Assembly: GCA_016287035.1 (NCBI GenBank)
Contig: JAEEVI010000052.1
Span: forward strand, 1 to 10,489
Length of the DNA stretch: 10,489 nt
Direction: 5' to 3'
Source: Bacillota bacterium
Lineage (GTDB): Bacteria > Bacillota > Clostridia > Peptostreptococcales > Anaerovoracaceae
The notes below the pieces were generated by a model that saw only the letters and a list, made by a program, of their open reading frames with translations, searched no databases and was not told the origin of the DNA. A program made the position numbers and the translations under genes. Of the stretch, positions 6,712 through 10,489 are shown in pieces (position 1 is the stretch's first letter; each line of letters begins with the position of its first letter).

Positions 6712-8029
6712 CTTTTTCGCCCTTTTCCCTGAACACGAACTTTATCGAAGTGCCCGCGAAGCCGTAGCCCTCGCGGATCTTATTCTCCAGATATCTGGCG
6801 TACGAGAAGTGCATCAGATCCCGGTCGTTCACCTGGAACGAGAACAGCGGCGGCTTTACGCCGATCTGCGCCGCGTAGTATATCTTGAGGCGCTTTCCCT
6901 TGTCCGAGGGCGGATTGTTCATCATCACCGCGTCCGCTATAAGGCTGTTCAGCTGGCCCGTGGACACGCGCATCGCCCTGCTCTCGGATACGGCTTTCGC
7001 GGTATCGAGGAGCTTTTCCAGCCGCTGGCCCTTGAGCGCCGAAGTGAAGAGCACCGGCGCGTAGCTCATGAAGGTGAGCTCCTGCCTTATGTTCCGCTCG
7101 AAGTCCCTCATCGTGTTCGTCTCCTTTTCGACGAGGTCCCACTTGTTCACGACGACTATGATGCCCTTGCCCGCCTCGTGCGCGATGCCGGCGATCTTCT
7201 TGTCCTGCTCGGTTATTCCTTCGAGCGCGTCGATCACCAGCAGCGCCACGTCGCAGCGCTCTATCGCGGCGACGGCGCGGACGATGCTGTATTTCTCTAT
7301 GTCGTCCGTTACCTTGTTCTTTCTGCGGATGCCCGCCGTATCGATAAGGACGTATTTTGTCCCGTCCTTTTCGAAGGGAGTGTCTATCGAGTCTCTCGTG
7401 GTGCCCGCGATGTCGCTGACGATCACCCGCTCCTCCCCCATGAAGGCGTTGACGATCGATGACTTTCCGACGTTCGGCTTGCCTATTATCGCGATCTTGA
7501 CGTCGTCCTCGTCGTCTTCCTCCGTGCACTTCTCCGGGAACAGCGCCAGCATCGCGTCGAGCAGCTCCCCGAGACCGAGCTGGTTCGCCGCGGATATCGC
7601 GTAAGGCTCGCCGAGCCCGAGCTCGTAAAGGTCGTAGAAGGTATCCGGCGTCTTATGACCGTCTATCTTGTTCGCCACGAGAATGACGTTCTTTCCCTTG
7701 CGGCGCAGGAGCTGCGCGACCTCACGGTCGGCGGCGGTGATCTCCGCCCTTCCGTCGACGAGGAAAAGTATGACGTCCGCCATGTCCATGGCTATCTCTG
7801 CCTGCGCCCGCATCTGCGCGGGGATCAGCTCCTTTGACCGGGGCTCTATCCCTCCGGTATCGATCAGGTAGAACCGGCAGCCGGACCATTCGGCCTCCGC
7901 CATGATCCTGTCCCTGGTGACGCCCGGCGTGTCCTCAACGATCGACACCCTGCGCCCTACTATTTTATTGAAAAAAGTCGATTTGCCTACGTTCGGCCGT
8001 CCGACTACAGCAGCTATGGGTTTTCTCAT
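6704..8029 (-). CDS. der: Ribosome biogenesis GTPase Der (EngA)
   Basis: Predicted 441-residue essential GTPase for maturation of the 50S ribosomal subunit. It has the diagnostic tandem GTPase layout. The first domain has GRPNVGKS (10-17), DTGG (57-60) and NKID (120-123). The second has GKPNVGKS (183-190), DTAG (230-233) and NKWD (295-298). A C-terminal KH-like domain (about 355-435) follows. An acidic linker around 169-176 separates the two GTPase domains. Every G motif is intact and the length is typical. AAGGAG (minus strand, 8040-8035) lies 5 bases before the ATG. It is the first gene of the five-gene operon, which starts from an extended -10 promoter with a leader of only about 14 bases. 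Confidence 0.98.
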   Translation of the reverse strand: MRKPIAAVVGRPNVGKSTFFNKIVGRRVSIVEDTPGVTRDRIMAEAEWSGCRFYLIDTGGIEPRSKELIPAQMRAQAEIAMDMADVILFLVDGRAEITAADREVAQLLRRKGKNVILVANKIDGHKTPDTFYDLYELGLGEPYAISAANQLGLGELLDAMLALFPEKCTEEDDEDDVKIAIIGKPNVGKSSIVNAFMGEERVIVSDIAGTTRDSIDTPFEKDGTKYVLIDTAGIRRKNKVTDDIEKYSIVRAVAAIERCDVALLVIDALEGITEQDKKIAGIAHEAGKGIIVVVNKWDLVEKETNTMRDFERNIRQELTFMSYAPVLFTSALKGQRLEKLLDTAKAVSESRAMRVSTGQLNSLIADAVMMNNPPSDKGKRLKIYYAAQIGVKPPLFSFQVNDRDLMHFSYARYLENKIREGYGFAGTSIKFVFREKGEKDD

Positions 8030-8049
8030 ATGCTCTCCTTATTCGTAAA

Positions 8050-8058
8050 ATTATATCA
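8050..8058 (-). promoter_or_regulatory. Promoter of the der operon (extended -10)
   Basis: Minus strand TGATATAAT (8058-8050) is a perfect extended -10. No good -35 box is found at 16-18 bases; AACATA occupies that place. Initiation is expected near 8043, about 14 bases before the der ATG and just upstream of its Shine-Dalgarno sequence. Confidence 0.7.
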
Positions 8059-8074
8059 TATAGAAACGCTGTTA

Positions 8075-8083
8075 TGTTATAAT
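8075..8083 (+). promoter_or_regulatory. Promoter of trkA-trkH (extended -10)
   Basis: TGTTATAAT (8075-8083) is a perfect extended -10. The expected -35 position (8055-8060) reads ATCATA and does not match. Initiation is expected near 8090, giving a leader of about 34 bases to the trkA ATG. Confidence 0.7.
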
Positions 8084-8110
8084 TTTCAAAAGCGCTGACG
8101 CGCAAAACAA

Positions 8111-8116
8111 GAGAGG
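8111..8116 (+). promoter_or_regulatory. Ribosome binding site fixing the trkA start
   Basis: GAGAGG lies 7 bases before the ATG at 8124, but only 1 base before an in-frame GTG at 8118. This decides for the ATG, two codons inside the longest frame. Confidence 0.65.
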
Positions 8117-8123
8117 TGTGCAT

Positions 8124-9467
8124 ATGAAGATCGCGATAGCGGGAGCCGGAAAGCTCGGGATGAGCCTCGCGGAGGCTCTGCTCGGAGGCGGACACAAGAT
8201 CACGCTCATAGACAGCGACGAAGAACTGCTGCGCCAGGCGGGCGACAGGCTCGACCTGTACACCGCCGCGGCCAACGTTAAGGAGCGCGGAGCCCTTAAG
8301 GATCTGCGCGTCGACGGCTGCGACATATTCATCTCGTGCGTGGAGAGCGACGAACTCAACATGATAGCCTGCAGGTTCGCGAAGGACCTCGGCTGCCCTG
8401 CCGCGATAGCGCGCGTCCGCGCGCCCGAGCACGTCGACCAGATGCACGATCTTATGCGCTGCTTCGGCATAGACCACATAGTGAACCCCGATCTCGCCTG
8501 CGCGGAAGAGATAAGCAAGTATCTCACCCAGAAGTACAGCCTTAAGGGCGGTGGCTTCATCGTGGAAGGAGCCGCCGTGCAGGAGGTGAGCGCGGACGCC
8601 GTCCCGCAGATACGCGGCATGGAGATAAGGAACGCCGCGAAGCTTCTGGACGGGCTGCTCATAGGCGCGATCTCGCGCGACGGAAAGATAAGCATCCCCT
8701 CCGGATGCACGATCATAGAGGAAGGCGACCTGCTGTACGTTATAGGTCTGCGAGGCAAGGTAGCGGCGCTGGCGGAAAAGCTCAGCAGCCAGGAGGGCAG
8801 GCCCCAGCTGCGCCGCGCCATGATAGCGGGCGGCGGCAAGACCGGCTATTTTCTCGCGAGGCTGCTGCTCGACAAGGGCATCGCGGTAAAGATCATCGAG
8901 CGCGACAAAGAAAGATGCGCCTATCTGTCGCAGAACCTCGAAAAGGCGATGGTGCTCTGCGGAGACGCCACGGACATGGCGCTGCTGCAGGACGAGAATC
9001 TCGACGGAATGGACGCGTTCATCGCGGCGACAGGCTACGACGAGGAGAACCTTCTCGTCTCGCTCAGCGCGAAGAAGCGCGGCGTCAGGGACGTCGTCAC
9101 GAGGATAAGCCGCAGGAACTACGATTCGATAACAGACGCTCTCGGCGTCAGCATGATAGTCAACCCGGTCGATATCTGCACCGCCGACGTGCTCAGATAC
9201 ATCAAGGGAGGTTCCGGAGGCGAGTTCTTCAGGATAATCCAGGGACAGGCCGCGTTCTCCGACATACAGGTAAAGAAAGGCATGCGCATAGCCGAGGCGA
9301 GCCTTTCCGAGCTGGAGATCCCCAAGGGCGTGCTCATAGCCGCAGTATGCAGAGGCAGGGACGTCCTGATCCCGAACGGCCGTACCGTGATAGAGCCCGG
9401 AGACAGGGTCATCACGCTCTCGATGCTCTCGAGCGCCTCCGCGCTGGAGTCGCTGTTCAGCCTGTAG
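8124..9467 (+). CDS. trkA: Trk potassium uptake system regulatory subunit TrkA
   Basis: Predicted 447-residue cytoplasmic peripheral protein that binds NAD(H) and gates the TrkH potassium channel. It has the full-length double layout. The first RCK_N Rossmann domain begins with MKIAIAGAGKLG (glycines 7-12) and has acidic D30 after the second strand. An RCK_C domain follows at about 135-215. The second RCK_N domain has AGGGKTG (235-241) and the ERD (259-261) end of its second strand, then a second RCK_C at about 365-445. Both nucleotide-binding loops look intact, unlike single-RCK KtrA/KtrC proteins of about 220 residues. The start is set by the GAGAGG ribosome binding site. The stop is 13 bases before trkH, so the two subunits are co-transcribed. 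Confidence 0.96.
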   Translation: MKIAIAGAGKLGMSLAEALLGGGHKITLIDSDEELLRQAGDRLDLYTAAANVKERGALKDLRVDGCDIFISCVESDELNMIACRFAKDLGCPAAIARVRAPEHVDQMHDLMRCFGIDHIVNPDLACAEEISKYLTQKYSLKGGGFIVEGAAVQEVSADAVPQIRGMEIRNAAKLLDGLLIGAISRDGKISIPSGCTIIEEGDLLYVIGLRGKVAALAEKLSSQEGRPQLRRAMIAGGGKTGYFLARLLLDKGIAVKIIERDKERCAYLSQNLEKAMVLCGDATDMALLQDENLDGMDAFIAATGYDEENLLVSLSAKKRGVRDVVTRISRRNYDSITDALGVSMIVNPVDICTADVLRYIKGGSGGEFFRIIQGQAAFSDIQVKKGMRIAEASLSELEIPKGVLIAAVCRGRDVLIPNGRTVIEPGDRVITLSMLSSASALESLFSL

Positions 9468-9480
9468 CGGGGTATCTGCC

Positions 9481-10489
9481 ATGCTTCTGAATCATAAAGC
9501 GATATCGAAGGTCCTCGGCGCGGTACTCGCGCTGTGCGGAACGGGGATGCTCCTTCCGGCCGCGGTCTCGATCGCGTATTCGGAGAGGTCTTCGGCGGTC
9601 GGATTCGCGGCGTGCGCCGCCCCCCTGATCATCGCAGGGATATTTCTCATCACACGCCCTTCTAAGGGAATAAGCGAGCTGCGCATGCGCGACGGATTCT
9701 TCATCGTCGCCGCGAGCTGGGTGCTCATGTCGATGGCCGGGGCCCTCCCCTTCGTCATAAACGGCGATATCCCGAGCTACGTCGACGCCGTGTTCGAGAC
9801 GGCTTCCGGATTCTCGACGACGGGAAGCACGATCCTGACAGACGTCGAATCGCTCAGCCACGGCAGCTTGTTCTGGCGCAGCCTCACACACTGGCTCGGC
9901 GGCATGGGCGTACTTGTCCTCACCATAGCGCTGCTCCCCAAGCTCGGCATCGGCGGCCAGAAGATAATGCGCGCGGAGACCACCGGTCCGACCATGGACA
10001 AATCGTCGTTCACCGTGAACGAGGGCGCGAAAAAGCTGTATCTCATCTATTTCGGTCTTACCGCCGCTCTCTTCGCGGCGCTCATGCTCCTGGGCCTGTC
10101 GCCCTTCGACGCGATCAACCACAGCATGGCGACGCTCGGCACCGGCGGCTTTTCGACGTACAACGCGAGCATCGGAGCCTTCGGCAGCGCCGCCGTGGAG
10201 ATGGTGATAACGCTGTTCATGCTGCTCGCGGGCATCAATTTCGGGCTGTACGCGACAGCGCTCAGCGGCGGGATAAAAAAAGTCGTAAAGGATCCAGAGC
10301 TTCGCATGTATCTCGCGGTCATAGCCTGCGCGAGCGTCTTCATCGCCGTTATGCTCACGGTCCGGAACATATACGCGGACTTCCTGCAGTCCCTGCGCTA
10401 TTCGCTGTTCCAGACGGTCTCGATCACGACGACGACAGGCTTCGGTACGGCGGACTTCGACCTCTGGCCGGTGCCCTGCAAGCTCGTCC
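9481..10489 (+). CDS. trkH: Trk potassium uptake system membrane subunit TrkH (3' end outside window)
   Basis: The frame runs open from the ATG at 9481 to the window edge, giving 336 residues of a protein normally near 480. TrkH forms the K+ translocation pore and is gated by TrkA. The family's repeated membrane-pore-membrane design is clear. P-loop signatures are at ASGFSTTGST (108-117), ATLGTGGFST (217-226) and SITTTTGFGT (314-323), each with the filter glycine, and DFDLWP (325-330) follows the third. The fourth repeat is missing off the edge. Hydrophobic segments include about 8-32, 38-58, 73-92, 140-158, 185-206, 236-262 and 276-296. GGGG (9469-9472) lies 8 bases before the ATG and is a weak ribosome binding site, so coupling to trkA is likely. 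KtrB is an alternative, but full-length TrkA next door favours TrkH. Confidence 0.94.
   Translation, partial: MLLNHKAISKVLGAVLALCGTGMLLPAAVSIAYSERSSAVGFAACAAPLIIAGIFLITRPSKGISELRMRDGFFIVAASWVLMSMAGALPFVINGDIPSYVDAVFETASGFSTTGSTILTDVESLSHGSLFWRSLTHWLGGMGVLVLTIALLPKLGIGGQKIMRAETTGPTMDKSSFTVNEGAKKLYLIYFGLTAALFAALMLLGLSPFDAINHSMATLGTGGFSTYNASIGAFGSAAVEMVITLFMLLAGINFGLYATALSGGIKKVVKDPELRMYLAVIACASVFIAVMLTVRNIYADFLQSLRYSLFQTVSITTTTGFGTADFDLWPVPCKLV

Larger units (their letters stand above)
8047..8086. repeat. Inverted repeat containing two divergent promoters
   Basis: Two 14-base arms, 8047-8060 and 8073-8086, are inverted copies of each other at 13 of 14 positions (TATGATATAATTTT on the minus strand, TATGTTATAATTTT on the plus strand), with a 12-base spacer. 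Each arm contains a complete TGnTATAAT element pointing outward. Confidence 0.85.

Noticed and set aside
5368..6732. 454-codon open frame on the plus strand opposite gpsA and plsY
   Set aside because: It spans two well-recognised genes and their junction, is rich in Arg, Ala and Glu as expected for an antisense shadow, and shows no motifs.
8092..8103. GCGC-TGAC-GCGC hairpin in the trkA leader, considered as a regulatory RNA element
   Set aside because: The stem is only 4 bp in a leader of about 34 bases. That is too small for a riboswitch or attenuator, and there is no T-tract.
7965..9482. 505-codon open frame on the minus strand opposite trkA
   Set aside because: It is a by-product of GC-rich third positions. 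It covers the divergent promoter region and the start of der, shows no known domain, and lies opposite a convincing TrkA.

Overview
The window looks like ordinary chromosomal core sequence from a GC-rich bacterium, most likely a Bacillota/Clostridia-type lineage. Three things suggest this: the compact der-plsY-gpsA order, a membrane-anchored J-domain protein of a type I associate with Clostridia, and a MurE-type ligase with a divergent substrate motif. This placement is inference; Synergistota or another phylum cannot be excluded. Coding regions are GC-rich with GC-rich third positions, while the promoter regions are strongly AT-rich. The Ile codon ATA is used very often. There are no mobile elements, CRISPR arrays, tRNA or rRNA genes, and no gene-free stretch longer than about 100 bases.

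Left part (1-2056): the 3' end of a MurE-type Mur ligase on the + strand meets a cardiolipin synthase on the - strand, and their stop codons overlap. The region 2057-2139 is a short divergent promoter region. It serves the cardiolipin synthase (leftward) and a small M50-family membrane metalloprotease (rightward, 2140-2898), and holds a good extended -10 promoter and an 11-bp palindrome.

Middle (2899-8029): two back-to-back hairpin/T-tract terminators end a leftward five-gene unit, der - plsY - gpsA - miaB - J-domain gene. The genes overlap or lie 3 to 13 bases apart, so they are very probably one operon. It joins ribosome assembly (Der), the first steps of phospholipid synthesis (GpsA makes glycerol-3-phosphate, PlsY acylates it), tRNA thiomethylation (MiaB) and a membrane-tethered Hsp70 co-chaperone. 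Cardiolipin synthase, further left in its own unit, works at the far end of the same phospholipid pathway.

Right part (8030-10489): a divergent promoter region contains two nearly identical extended -10 promoters arranged as an inverted repeat. It drives the der operon leftward and a trkA-trkH potassium-uptake operon rightward. TrkH is cut by the window edge. I found no convincing previously undescribed system. The points most worth a second look are the mirror-image promoters, the atypical MurE substrate motif and the J protein.
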